A DNA stretch of 64,000 bases, from assembly GCF_029227915.1 (NCBI RefSeq), contig NC_079887.1:5022001-5086000 (forward strand), read 5' to 3'. Both the position numbers and the translations under genes were made by a program. This DNA is from Hydractinia symbiolongicarpus (Eukaryota; Cnidaria; Hydrozoa; Anthoathecata; Hydractiniidae). The notes below the pieces were generated by a model. The model was not told where the DNA came from, did no database searches, and was given only the letters and a program-made list of their open reading frames with translations. How positions within the stretch are numbered: position 1 is the stretch's first letter; every line of letters starts with the position of its first letter. Positions 1 to 10,051 of the stretch are shown in pieces.

Positions 1-839
1 ACTAAAACGCATGAGACTTGTAGTTTTCAAAAATGTTTTCATTTTTGATGGGACGCTGAATAAAAGAAGTTTAATCGCCGGCAAACGAAAACCCGCGATT
101 TCCCGTAAATCCCGGACTCGGCCCGTATAGTGAAAAGTATACAAAGAAAGTACCCTGTGAGTAAACTCATTTCCAAAACGATTTTTTAAAGTATCTTTTC
201 ACCACTAAAACGCATGAAACTTGTAGTTTTCAAAAATGTTTTCATTTTTGATGAGACGCTGAATAAAAGAAGTTTAATTGCCGGCAAACGAAAAACCGCC
301 ATTTCCCGTAAACCCCGGACTCGGCCCGTATAGTCAAAAGTATACAAAGAAAGTACCCAGGGAGTAAACTCATTTCCCGAACGATTTTTTAAATTATTTT
401 TTCGCCACTAAAACGCATGAGACTTGTAGTTTTCAAAAATGTTTTCATTTTTGATGAGACGCTGAATAAAAGAAGTTTAATCGCCGGCAAACAAAAACCT
501 GCGATTTCCCGTAAATCCCGGACTCGGCCCGTATAGTCAAAAGTATACAAAGAAAGTACCCAGGGAGTAAACTCATTTCCCCGAACGATTTTTTATATTA
601 TTTTTTCACCACTAAATCGCATGAGACTGGTAATTTTTAAAAATGTTTTCATTTTTGATGGGACGCTCAATAAAAGAAGTTTAATCGCCGGCAAACGAAA
701 ACCCGCGATTTCCCGTAAATCCCGGACACGGCCCGTATAGTCAAAAGTATACAAAGAAAGTACCCAGGGAGTAAACTCATTTCCCGAACGATTTTTTAAA
801 TTATTTTTTCACCACTAAAACGCATGAGACTTGTAGTTT

Positions 840-861
840 TCAAAAATGTTTTCATTTTTGA
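840..861. other. Perfect dyad: 9-bp arms, TTTT loop
   Basis: The arms TCAAAAATG (840-848) and CATTTTTGA (853-861) are exact reverse complements around TTTT (849-852). The element recurs in most monomers at the same place, about 27 bp after the ACTAAA start. It could form a hairpin or cruciform, or act as a two-fold symmetric protein site. Dyad symmetry has been proposed as a common feature of centromeric satellites lacking CENP-B boxes; applying that here is inference. Confidence 0.85.
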
Positions 862-904
862 TGGGACGCTGAATAAAAGAAGTTTAATCGCCGGCAAACG
901 AAAA

Positions 905-938
905 CCCGCGATTTCCCGTAAATCCCGGACTCGGCCCG
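905..938 (+). other. Four CCCG boxes spaced at about one helical turn
   Basis: CCCG occurs at 905, 915, 924 and 935, giving steps of 10, 9 and 11 bp, and each box holds a CpG. The arrangement is kept in nearly all monomers. Such spacing would put the boxes on one face of the helix, as in a multi-finger or multimeric binding site. It may equally be a remnant of a short ancestral repeat (CCCGNNANNT-like). Function is unknown. Confidence 0.7.
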
Positions 939-2438
939 TATAGTGAAAAGTATACAAAGAAAGTACCCTGTGAGTAAACTCATTTCCAAAACGATTTTTT
1001 AAAGTATCTTTTCACCACTAAAACGCATGAAACTTGTAGTTTTCAAAAATGTTTTCATTTTTGATGGGACGCTGAATAAAAGAAGTTTAATCGCCGGCAA
1101 ACGAAAACCCGCGATTTCCCGTAAATCCCGGACTCAACCCGTATAGTGAAAAGTATACAAAGAAAGTACCCAGGGAGTAAACTTATTTCCCGAACGATTT
1201 TTTAAATTATTTTTTCACCACTAAAACGCATGAGACTTGTAGTTTTCAAAAATGTTTTCATTTATGATGAGACGCTTAATGAAAGAGGTTTAATCGCTGG
1301 CAAACGAAAACCCGCGATTTTCCGTAAATTCCGGGCTTGGCCCGCATAGTCGAATGTATACAAAGAAAGTACCCAGGGAGTAAACTAATTTCCCGAAAGA
1401 TTTTTTAAATTTTTTTTTCACCACTAAAACGCATGAGACTTGTAGTTTTTAAAAATGTTTTCATTTTTGATGGGACGCTGAATAAAAGAAGTTTAATCGC
1501 CGGCAAACGAAAACCCGCCATTTCCCGTAAACCCCGGACTCGGCCCATATAGTCAAAAGTATACAAAGAAAGTACCCAGGGAGTAAACACATTTCCCGAA
1601 CGATTTTTTATATTATTTTTTCACCACTAAAACGCATGAGACTTGTAGTTTTCAAAAATGTTTTCATTTTTGATGGGACGCTGAATAAAAGAAGTTTAAT
1701 CGCCGGCAAACGAAAACCCGCGATTTCCCGTAAATCCCGGACTCGGCCCGTATAGTGAAAAGTATACAAAGAAAGTACCCTGTGAGTAAACTCATTTCCA
1801 AAACGATTTTTTAAAGTATCTTTTCACCACTAAAACGCATGAAACTTGTAGTTTTCAAAAATGTTTTCATTTTTGATGAGACGCTAAATAAAAGAAGTTT
1901 AATTGCCGGCAAACGAAAAACCGCCATTTCCCGTAAACCCCGGACTCGGCCCGTATAGTCAAAAGTATACAAAGAAAGTACCCAGGGAGTAAACTCATTT
2001 CCCGAACGATTTTTTAAATTATTTTTTCGCCACTAAAACGCATGAGACTTGTAGTTTTCAAAAATGTTTTCATTTTTGATGAGACGCTGAATAAAAGAAG
2101 TTTAATCGCCGGCAAACAAAAACCTGCGATTTCCCGTAAATCCCGGACTCGGCCCGTATAGTCAAAAGTATACAAAGAAAGTACCCAGGGAGTAAACTCA
2201 TTTCCCCGAACGATTTTTTATATTATTTTTTCACCACTAAATCGCATGAGACTGGTAATTTTTAAAAATGTTTTCATTTTTGATGGGACGCTCAATAAAA
2301 GAAGTTTAATCGCCGGCAAACGAAAACCCGCGATTTCCCGTAAATCCCGGACACGGCCCGTATAGTCAAAAGTATACAAAGAAAGTACCCAGGGAGTAAA
2401 CTCATTTCCCGAACGATTTTTTAAATTATTTTTTCACC

Positions 2439-2702
2439 ACTAAAACGCATGAGACTTGTAGTTTTCAAAAATGTTTTCCTTTTTGATGAGACGCTTAATG
2501 AAAGAGGTTTAATCGCCGGCAGTTTTCAAAAATGTTTTCATTTCTGATGAGACGCTGAATAAAAGAAGTTTAATCGCCGGCAAACGAAAACCCGCCATTT
2601 CCCGTAAACCCCGGACTCGGCCCATATAGTCAAAAGTATACAAAGAAAGTACCCAGGGAGTAAACACATTTCCCGAACGATTTTTTATATTATTTTTTCA
2701 CC
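2439..2702 (+). repeat. 264-bp long monomer (L), copy 1
   Basis: This unit is 203+61 bp. Bases from AGTTTTC to GCCGGC (61 bp) occur twice in tandem, with the junction at 2520/2521. The first half-copy has TTTTCCTTTTTG and the second has CATTTCTGATG, so the two halves already differ. The distal part has CCCATATAG and AAACACATT, as at 7027 and 9788. Confidence 0.93.
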
Positions 2703-2905
2703 ACTAAAACGCATGAGACTTGTAGTTTTCAAAAATGTTTTCATTTTTGATGGGACGCTGAATAAAAGAAGTTTAATCGCCGGCAAACGAAAACCCGCGA
2801 TTTCCCGTAAATCCCGGACTCGGCCCGTATAGTGAAAAGTATACAAAGAAAGTACCCTGTGAGTAAACTCATTTCCAAAACGATTTTTTAAAGTATCTTT
2901 TCACC

Positions 2906-4125
2906 ACTAAAACGCATGAAACTTGTAGTTTTCAAAAATGTTTTCATTTTTGATGAGACGCTGAATAAAAGAAGTTTAATTGCCGGCAAACGAAAAACCG
3001 CCATTTCCCGTAAACCCCGGACTCGGCCCGTATTGTCAAAAGTATACAAAGAAAGTACCCAGGGAGTAAACTCATTTCCCGAACGATTTTTTAAATTATT
3101 TTTTCACCACTAAAACGCATAAGACTTGTAGTTTTCAAAAATGTTTTCATTTTTGATGAGACGCTGAATAAAAGAAGTTTAATCGCCGGCAAACAAAAAC
3201 CTGCGATTTCCCGTAAATCCCGGACTCGGCCCGTATAGTCAAAAGTATACAAAGAAAGTACCCAGGGAGTAAACTCATTTCCCCGAACGTTTTTTTATAT
3301 TATTTTTTCACCACTAAATCGCATGAGACTTGTAATTTTTAAAAATGTTTTCATTTTTGATGGGACGCTCAATAAAAGAAGTTTAATCGCCGGCAAACGA
3401 AAACCCGCGATTTCCCGTAAATCCCGGACTCGGCCCGTATAGTGAAAAGTATACAAAGAAAGTACCCTGTGAGTAAACTCATTTCCAAAACGATTTTTTA
3501 AAGTATCTTTTCACCACTAAAACGCATGAAACTTGTAGTTTTCAAAAATGTTTTCATTTTTGATGAGACGCTGAATAAAAGAAGTTTAATTGCCGGCAAA
3601 CGAAAAACCGCCATTTCCCGTAAACCCCGGACTCGGCCCGTATAGTCAAAAGTATACAAAGAAAGTACCCAGGGAGTAAACTCATTTCCCGAACGATTTT
3701 TTAAATTATTTTTTCACCACTAAAACGCATAAGACTTGTAGTTTTCAAAAATGTTTTCATTTTTGATGAGACGCTGAATAAAAGAAGTTTAATCGCCGGC
3801 AAACAAAAACCTGCGATTTCCCGTAAATCCCGGACTCGGCCCGTATAGTCAAAAGTATACAAAGAAAGTACCCAGGGAGTAAACTCATTTCCCCGAACGT
3901 TTTTTTATATTATTTTTTCACCACTAAATCGCATGAGACTTGTAATTTTTAAAAATGTTTTCATTTTTGATGGGACGCTCAATAAAAGAAGTTTAATCGC
4001 CGGCAAACGAAAACCCGCGATTTCCCGTAAATCCCGGACTCGGCCCGTATAGTCAAAAGTATACAAAGAAAGTACCCAGGGAGTAAACTCATTTCCCGAA
4101 CGATTTTTTAAATTATTTTTTCACC
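2906..4125 (+). repeat. 609-bp trimer duplicated in tandem (m2-m3-m4)
   Basis: 2906-3514 and 3515-4125 both read m2, m3, m4, with a period of 609 bp. The m4 of the first copy (3312-3514) is a hybrid: its first half has the m4 marks AAATCGC and CTCAAT, while its second half has the m1 marks GTGAAAAG, CCCTGTG and AAAGTATC. That is the expected scar of an unequal exchange between out-of-register monomers. Confidence 0.85.
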
Positions 4126-4389
4126 ACTAAAACGCATGAGACTTGTAGTTTTTAAAAATGTTTTCCTTTTTGATGAGACGCTTAATGAAAGAGGTTTAAT
4201 CGCCGGCAGTTTTCAAAAATGTTTTCATTTCTGATGAGACGCTGAATAAAAGAAGTTTAATCGCCGGCAAACGAAAAACCGCCATTTCCCGTAAACCCTG
4301 GACTCGGCCCGTATAGTCAAAAGTATACAAAGAAAGTACCCAGGGAGTAAACTCATTTCCCGAACGATTTTTTATATTATTTTTTCACC
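4126..4389 (+). repeat. 264-bp long monomer (L), copy 2
   Basis: Duplication junction at 4207/4208. This copy keeps CGCTTAATG but has AAACCGCC and CCCTGGACTCGG in its distal half. The later L units of 7.9-17 kb share that distal half; they differ in having CGTTTAATG and CGCCAGC. Confidence 0.93.
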
Positions 4390-4592
4390 ACTAAAACGCA
4401 TGAGACTTGTAGTTTTCAAAAATGTTTTCATTTTTGATGGGACGCTGAATAAAAGAAGTTTAATCGCCGGCAAACGAAAACCCGCGATTTCCCGTAAATC
4501 TCGGACTCGGCCCGTATAGTGAAAAGTATACAAAGAAAGTACCCAGGGAGTAAACTTATTTCCCGAACGATTTTTTAAATTATTTTTTCACC

Positions 4593-5200
4593 ACTAAAAC
4601 GCATGAGACTTGTAGTTTTCAAAAATGTTTTCATTTTTGATGAGACGCTTAATGAAAGAGGTTTAATCGACGGCAAACAAATACCCGCGATTTCCCGTAA
4701 ATCCCGGGCTTGGCCCGCATAGTCGAATGTATACAAAGAAAGTACCCAGGGAGTAAACTAATTTCCCGAACGATTTTTTGAATTATTTTTTCACCACTAA
4801 AACGCATGAGACTTGTAGTTTTTAAAAATGTTTTCATTTTTGATGAGACGCTGAATAAAAGAAGTTTAAACGCCGGCAAACGAAAACCCGCGACTTCCCG
4901 TAAATCCCGGACTCGGCCCGTATAGTCAAAAGTACACAAAGAAAGTACCCAGGGAGTAAACTCATTTCCCAAACGATTTTTTAAATTATTTTTTACCACA
5001 AAAACGCATGAGACTTGTAGTTTTTAGAAATGTTTTCATTTTTGATGAGACGCTGAATAAAAGAAGGTTAATCGCCGGCAAACGAAAACCCGCCATTTCC
5101 CGTAAACCCCGGACTCGGCCCGAATTGTCAAAAGTATACAAAGAAAGTACCCTGTGAGTAAACTCATTTCCAGAACGTTTTTTTAAATTTTTTTTTCACC
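4593..5200 (+). repeat. Isolated T2-T3-T4 trimer, kin of the 27-33 kb tetramer
   Basis: Three consecutive monomers carry the marks of the tetramer array more than 22 kb downstream: AATCGACGGCAAACAAAT (T2), TTTAAACGCCGG with CGACTTCCC (T3), and GAAGGTTAATC with GAATTGTC (T4). One base is missing at the T3/T4 boundary (TTTTTTACCACAAAAACG near 4990). The flanking monomers are of other types, so this is a displaced fragment or a relic of a once wider tetramer array. Confidence 0.8.
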
Positions 5201-5523
5201 ACTAAAACGCATGAGACTTGTAGTTTTCAAAAACGTTTTCATTTTTGATGACACGCTTAATGAAAGAGGTTTAATCGCCGGAAAACGAAAACCCGCCATT
5301 TCCCGTAAACCTCGGACTCGGCCCGTATAGTCAAAAGTATACAAAGAAAGTACCCAAGGAGTAAATTCATTTCCCGAACGATTTTTTATATTATTTTTTC
5401 AGCACTAAAACGCATGAGACTTGTAGTTTTCAAAAATGTTTTCATTTTTGATGGGACGCTTAATAAAAGAGATTTAATCGCCGGCAAACGAAAACCCGCG
5501 ATTTCCCGTTAATCCCGAGCTTG

Positions 5524-5539
5524 GCCCGTATAGTCGAAT
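5524..5539 (-). other. CENP-B-box-like 16-bp element (one base short)
   Basis: Read on the minus strand this is ATTCGACTATACGGGC. The known CENP-B core is TTCG, four bases, A, two bases, CGGG. Here TTCG, three bases, A, two bases, CGGG is found, so every core base matches but the inner spacer is one base short. The same sequence recurs in all monomers with the GTATAGTCGAATG version; related versions have GTAGAG or GCATAG. Monomers with AGTCAAAAG or AGTGAAAAG lose the TTCG. A chance resemblance is quite possible. Confidence 0.4.
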
Positions 5540-5718
5540 GTATACAAAGAAAGTACCCAGGGAGTAAACTCATTTCCCGAACGTTTTTTTAAATTTTTTT
5601 TTCACCACTAAAACGCATGAGACTTGTAGTTTTCAAAAATGTTTTCATTTTTGATGACACGCTTAATGAAAAAGGTTTAATCGGCGGCAAACGAAAACCC
5701 TTGATTTCCCGTAAATCC

Positions 5719-5731
5719 CGGGCTTGGCCCG
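5719..5731. other. Small GC hairpin, CGGGC-TTG-GCCCG
   Basis: Five-base arms CGGGC and GCCCG flank TTG. The element exists only in monomers of the GGGCTTGG subtype; the GGACTCGG subtype breaks the left arm. It lies directly beside the CENP-B-box-like element, so the two features mark the same monomer subset. It also creates a CCCGGG site that separates the two subtypes. Confidence 0.6.
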
Positions 5732-7026
5732 TAGAGTCGAATGTATACAAAGAAAGTACCCTGTGAGTAAACTCATTTCCAGAACGATTTTTTAAATTAT
5801 TTTTTCACCACTAAAACGCATAAGACTTGTAGGTTTCAAAAAAGTTTTCATTTTTGATCAGACGCTGAATAAAAGAAGTTTAATCGCCGGCAAACGAAAA
5901 CTCGCGATTTCCCGTAAATCCCGGGCTTGGCCGGTATAGTCAAAAGTATACAAAGAAAGTACCCAGGGAGTAAACTCATTTCCTGAACGATTTTTTAAAT
6001 TATTTTTTCACCACTAAAACGCATGAGACTTGTAGTTTTCAAAAATGTTTTCATTTTTGATGAGACGCTGAATAAAAGAAGTTTAATCGCCGGCAAACGA
6101 AAACCCGCCATTTTCCGTAAACCTCGCACTCGGCCCGTATAGTCAAAAGTATACAAAGAAAGTACCCAAGGAGTAAACTCATTTCCCGAACGATTTTTTA
6201 TATTATTTTTTCAACACTAAAACGCATGAGACTTAAAGTTTTCAAAAATGTTTTCATTTTTGATGGGACGCTTAATAAAAGAGATTTAATCGCCGGCAAA
6301 CGAAAACCCGCGATTTCCCGTTAATCCCGAGCTTGGCCCGTATAGTCGAATGTGTACAAAGAAAGTACCCAGGGAGTAAACTCATTTCCCGAACGATTTT
6401 TTAAATTTTTTTTTCACCACTTAAACGCATGAGACTTGTAGTTTTCAAAAATGTTTTCATTTTTGAAGACACGCTTAATGGAAGAGGTTTAATCGCCGGC
6501 GAACGAAAACCGCGATTTCCCGTAAATCCCGGGCTTGGCCCGTAGAGTCGAATGTATACAAAGAAAGTACCCTGTGAGTAAACTCATTTCCAGAACGATT
6601 TTTTAAATTATTTTTTCACCACTAAAACGCATAAGAGTTGTAGGTTTCAAAAAAGTTTTCATTTTTGATCAGACGCTGAATAAAAGAAGTTTAATCGCCG
6701 GCAAACGAAAACCCGCGATTTCCCGTAAATCCTGGGCTTGGCCCGTAGAGTCGAATGTATACAAAGAAAGTACCCTGTGAGTAAACTCATTTCCAGAACG
6801 ATTTTTTATATTATTTTTTCACCACTAAATCGCATGAGACTTGTAATTTTTAAAAATGTTTTCATTTTTGATGGGACGCTCAATAAAAGAAGTTTAATCG
6901 CCGGCAAACGAAAACCCGCGATTTCCCGTAAATCCCGGACTCGGCCCGTATAGTCAAAAGTATACAAAGAAAGTACCCAGGGAGTAAACTCATTTCCCGA
7001 ACGATTTTTTAAATTATTTTTTCACC

Positions 7027-7290
7027 ACTAAAACGCATGAGACTTGTAGTTTTCAAAAATGTTTTCCTTTTTGATGAGACGCTTAATGAAAGAGGTTTAA
7101 TCGCCGGCAGTTTTCAAAAATGTTTTCATTTCTGATGAGACGCTGAATAAAAGAAGTTTAATCGCCGGCAAACGAAAACCCGCCATTTCCCGTAAACCCC
7201 GGACTCGGCCCATATAGTCAAAAGTATACAAAGAAAGTACCCAGGGAGTAAACACATTTCCCGAACGATTTTTTATATTATTTTTTCACC
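7027..7290 (+). repeat. 264-bp long monomer (L), copy 3
   Basis: Duplication junction at 7108/7109. Same haplotype as the first L unit (CCCATATAG, AAACACATT), and sister of the unit at 9788 in the large block duplication. Confidence 0.93.
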
Positions 7291-7492
7291 ACTAAAACGC
7301 ATGAGACTTGTAGTTTTTAAAAATGTTTTCATTTTTGATGGGACGCTGAATAAAAGAAGTTTAATCGCCGGCAAACGAAAACCCGCGATTTCCCGTAAAT
7401 CCCGGACTCGGCCCGTATAGTGAAAATATACAAAGAAAGTACCCTGTGAGTAAACTCATTTCCAAAACGATTTTTTAAAGTATCTTTTCACC

Positions 7493-7697
7493 ACTAAAAC
7501 GCATGAAACTTGTAGTTTTCAAAAATGTTTTTATTTTTGATGAGACGCTGAATAAAAGAAGTTTAATTGCCGGCAAACGAAAAACCTGCGATTTCCCGTA
7601 AATCCCGGACTCGGCCCGTATAGTCAAAAGTATACAAAGAAAGTACCCAGGGAGTAAACTCATTTCCCCGAACGATTTTTTATATTATTTTTTCACC
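7493..7697 (+). repeat. Hybrid m2/m3 monomer, 205 bp, crossover scar
   Basis: The first half is m2 (CATGAAAC, TAATTGCCGG, CGAAAAACC) and the second is m3 (TGCGATTT, TCCCCGAACG, TATATTA). The switch lies in the A-run near 7570-7575, where one extra base is present (CGAAAAACCTGCG), so the exchange was misregistered by 1 bp. The sister block at 10262-10668 has complete m2 and m3, showing which monomer was lost. Confidence 0.85.
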
Positions 7698-7900
7698 ACT
7701 AAATCGCATGAGACTTGTAATTTTTAAAAATGTTTTCATTTTTGATGGGACGCTCAATAAAAGAAGTTTAATCGCCGGCAAACGAAAACCCGCGATTTCC
7801 CGTAAATCCCGGACTCGGCCCGTATAGTCAAAAGTATACAAAGAAAGTACCCAGGGAGTAAACTCATTTCCCGAACGATTTTTTAAATTATTTTTTCACC

Positions 7901-8164
7901 ACTAAAACGCATGAGACTTGTAGTTTTCAAAAATGTTTTCCTTTTTGATGAGACGTTTAATGAAAGAGGTTTAATCGCCGGCAGTTTTCAAAAATGTTTT
8001 CATTTCTGATGAGACGCTGAATAAAAGAAGTTTAATCGCCAGCAAACGAAAAACCGCCATTTCCCGTAAACCCTGGACTCGGCCCGTATAGTCAAAAGTA
8101 TACAAAGAAAGTACCCAGGGAGTAAACTCATTTCCCGAACGATTTTTTATATTATTTTTTCACC
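7901..8164 (+). repeat. 264-bp long monomer (L), copy 4
   Basis: Duplication junction at 7982/7983. It has the derived marks CGTTTAATG and CGCCAGC that define the L unit of the 10.8-17.4 kb array. It is followed by a, b and c monomers to 8773, an 873-bp L-a-b-c unit outside the main array. Confidence 0.93.
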
Positions 8165-9787
8165 ACTAAAACGCATGAGACTTGTAGTTTTCAAAAATGT
8201 TTTCATTTTTGATGGGACGCTGAATAAAAGAAGTTTAATCGCCGGCAAACGAAAACCCGCGATTTCCCGTAAATCTCGGACTCGGCCCGTATAGTGAAAA
8301 GTATACAAAGAAAGTACCCAGGGAGTAAACTTATTTCCCGAACGATTTTTTAAATTATTTTTTCACCACTAAAACGCATGAGACTTGTAGTTTTCAAAAA
8401 TGTTTTCATTTTTGATGACACGCTTAATGAAAGAGGTTTAATCGCCGGCAAACGAAAACCCGCCATTTCCCGTAAACCTCGGACTCGGCCCGTATAGTCA
8501 AAAGTATACAAAGAAAGTACCCAAGGAGTAAATTCATTTCCCGAACGATTTTTTATATTATTTTTTCAGCACTAAAACGCATGAGACTTGTAGTTTTCAA
8601 AAATGTTTTCATTTTTGATGGGACGCTTGATAAAAGAGATTTAATCGCCGGCAAACGAAAACCCGCGATTTCCCGTTAATCCCGAGCTTGGCCCGTATAG
8701 TCGAATGTATACAAAGAAAGTACCCAGGGAGTAAACTCATTTCCCGAACGTTTTTTTAAATTTTTTTTTCACCACTAAAACGCATGAGACTTGTAGTTTT
8801 CAAAAATGTTTTCATTTTTGATGACACGCTTAATGAAAGAGGTTTAATCGCCGGCAAACGAAAACCCGCGATTTCCCGTAAATCCCGGGCTTGGCCCGTA
8901 GAGTCGAATGTATACAAAGAAAGTACCCTGTGAGTAAACTCATTTCCAGAACGATTTTTTATATTATTTTTTCACCACTAAAACGCATGAGACTTGTAGT
9001 TTTCAACAATGTTTTCATTTTTGATGGGACGCTTAATAAAAGAGATTTAATCGCCGGCAAACGAAAACCCGCGATTTCCCGTTAATCCCGAGCTTGGCCC
9101 GTATAGTCGAATGTGTACAAAGAAAGTACCCAGGGAGTAAACTCATTTCCCGAACGATTTTTTAAATTTTTTTTTCACCACTTAAACGCATGAGACTTGT
9201 AGTTTTCAAAAATGTTTTCATTTTTGAAGACACGCTTAATGGAAGAGGTTTAATCGCCGGCGAACGAAAACCGCGATTTCCCGTAAATCCCGGGCTTGGC
9301 CCGTAGAGTCGAATGTATACAAAGAAAGTACCCTGTGAGTAAACTCATTTCCAGAACGATTTTTTAAATTATTTTTTCACCACTAAAACGCATAAGAGTT
9401 GTAGGTTTCAAAAAAGTTTTCATTTTTGATCAGACGCTGAATAAAAGAAGTTTAATCGCCGGCAAACGAAAACCCGCGATTTCCCGTAAATCCCGGGCTT
9501 GGCCCGTAGAGTCGAATGTATACAAAGAAAGTACCCTGTGAGTAAACTCATTTCCAGAACGATTTTTTATATTATTTTTTCACCACTAAATCGCATGAGA
9601 CTTGTAATTTTTAAAAATGTTTTCATTTTTGATGGGACGCTCAATAAAAGAAGTTTAATCGCCGGCAAACGAAAACCCGCGATTTCCCGTAAATCCCGGA
9701 CTCGGCCCGTATAGTCAAAAGTATACAAAGAAAGTACCCAGGGAGTAAACTCATTTCCCGAACGATTTTTTAAATTATTTTTTCACC

Positions 9788-10051
9788 ACTAAAACGCATG
9801 AGACTTGTAGTTTTCAAAAATGTTTTCCTTTTTGATGAGACGCTTAATGAAAGAGGTTTAATCGCCGGCAGTTTTCAAAAATGTTTTCATTTCTGATGAG
9901 ACGCTGAATAAAAGAAGTTTAATCGCCGGCAAACGAAAACCCGCCATTTCCCGTAAACCCCGGACTCGGCCCATATAGTCAAAAGTATACAAAGAAAGTA
10001 CCCAGGGAGTAAACACATTTCCCGAACGATTTTTTATATTATTTTTTCACC
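9788..10051 (+). repeat. 264-bp long monomer (L), copy 5
   Basis: Duplication junction at 9869/9870. Sister of the unit at 7027, with the same CCCATATAG and AAACACATT marks. Confidence 0.93.

Larger units (their letters stand above)
814..1016 (+). repeat. Reference 203-bp monomer (m1 type)
   Basis: This unit is exactly 203 bp from one ACTAAA to the next and recurs with the same diagnostic bases at 1, 1626 and 2703. Its parts are the dyad at 840-861, GCCGGC near 890, CCCG boxes at 905, 915, 924 and 935, and the CCCTGTGAG variant of the distal block. It ends in a TAAAGTATC tail rather than the commoner TAAATTATT. Hand count of a closely related consensus gives 42 C, 35 G and 13 CpG in 203 bp. 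Confidence 0.95.
1..2438 (+). repeat. m1-m4 tetramer region
   Basis: Four distinguishable monomers (m1 with GTGAAAAG and the AAAGTATC tail; m2 with CATGAAAC; m3 with CAAACAAAAACC; m4 with AAATCGC and TAATTTTTA) occupy 1-813 and return in the same order at 1626-2438. Between them, 814-1625 holds m1 followed by three other types, including the first CGAATG monomer at 1220-1422. The 1-813 and 1626-2438 blocks differ by only a base or so where I compared them. Confidence 0.85.
5201..6200 (+). repeat. Mixed monomers, no clear local higher-order period
   Basis: Five monomers alternate between GATGACACGCTTAATG types, a GATGGGACGCTTAAT type and a CATAAGACTTGTAGG / GATCAG type near 5821-5880. The GATCAG form here is the first in the window and becomes abundant after 33 kb. 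Nothing other than satellite is seen. Confidence 0.8.
6200..8750 (+). repeat. Large block, copy 1 (missing one monomer)
   Basis: This block matches about 8970-11710 monomer by monomer. The offset is 2761 bp up to about 7570 and 2963 bp after it, because copy 1 lacks one monomer there. Shared private marks include GTGTACAAAG, CTTAAACGC, GAAGACACGCTTAATGGAAG and CATAAGAGTTGTAGG. The block ends where CGAACGTTTTTTT (8750) meets CGAACGATTTTTT (11711) in the sister copy. Confidence 0.8.

Noticed and set aside
4649-4999. 116-codon minus-strand reading frame, the longest I noticed in the window
   Set aside because: It crosses two satellite monomers and contains the same translated repeat in two frames. 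No domain, no unique sequence and no codon signal distinguish it from the array.
5719-5731. Intrinsic transcription terminator (GC stem)
   Set aside because: The stem is only 5 bp, is not followed by a T-run, and recurs in many monomers of a non-coding satellite.
7027-7290. Insertion of a mobile element in the long monomer
   Set aside because: The extra 61 bp is an internal copy of the monomer itself (AGTTTTC to GCCGGC), with no terminal inverted repeats or target-site duplication.
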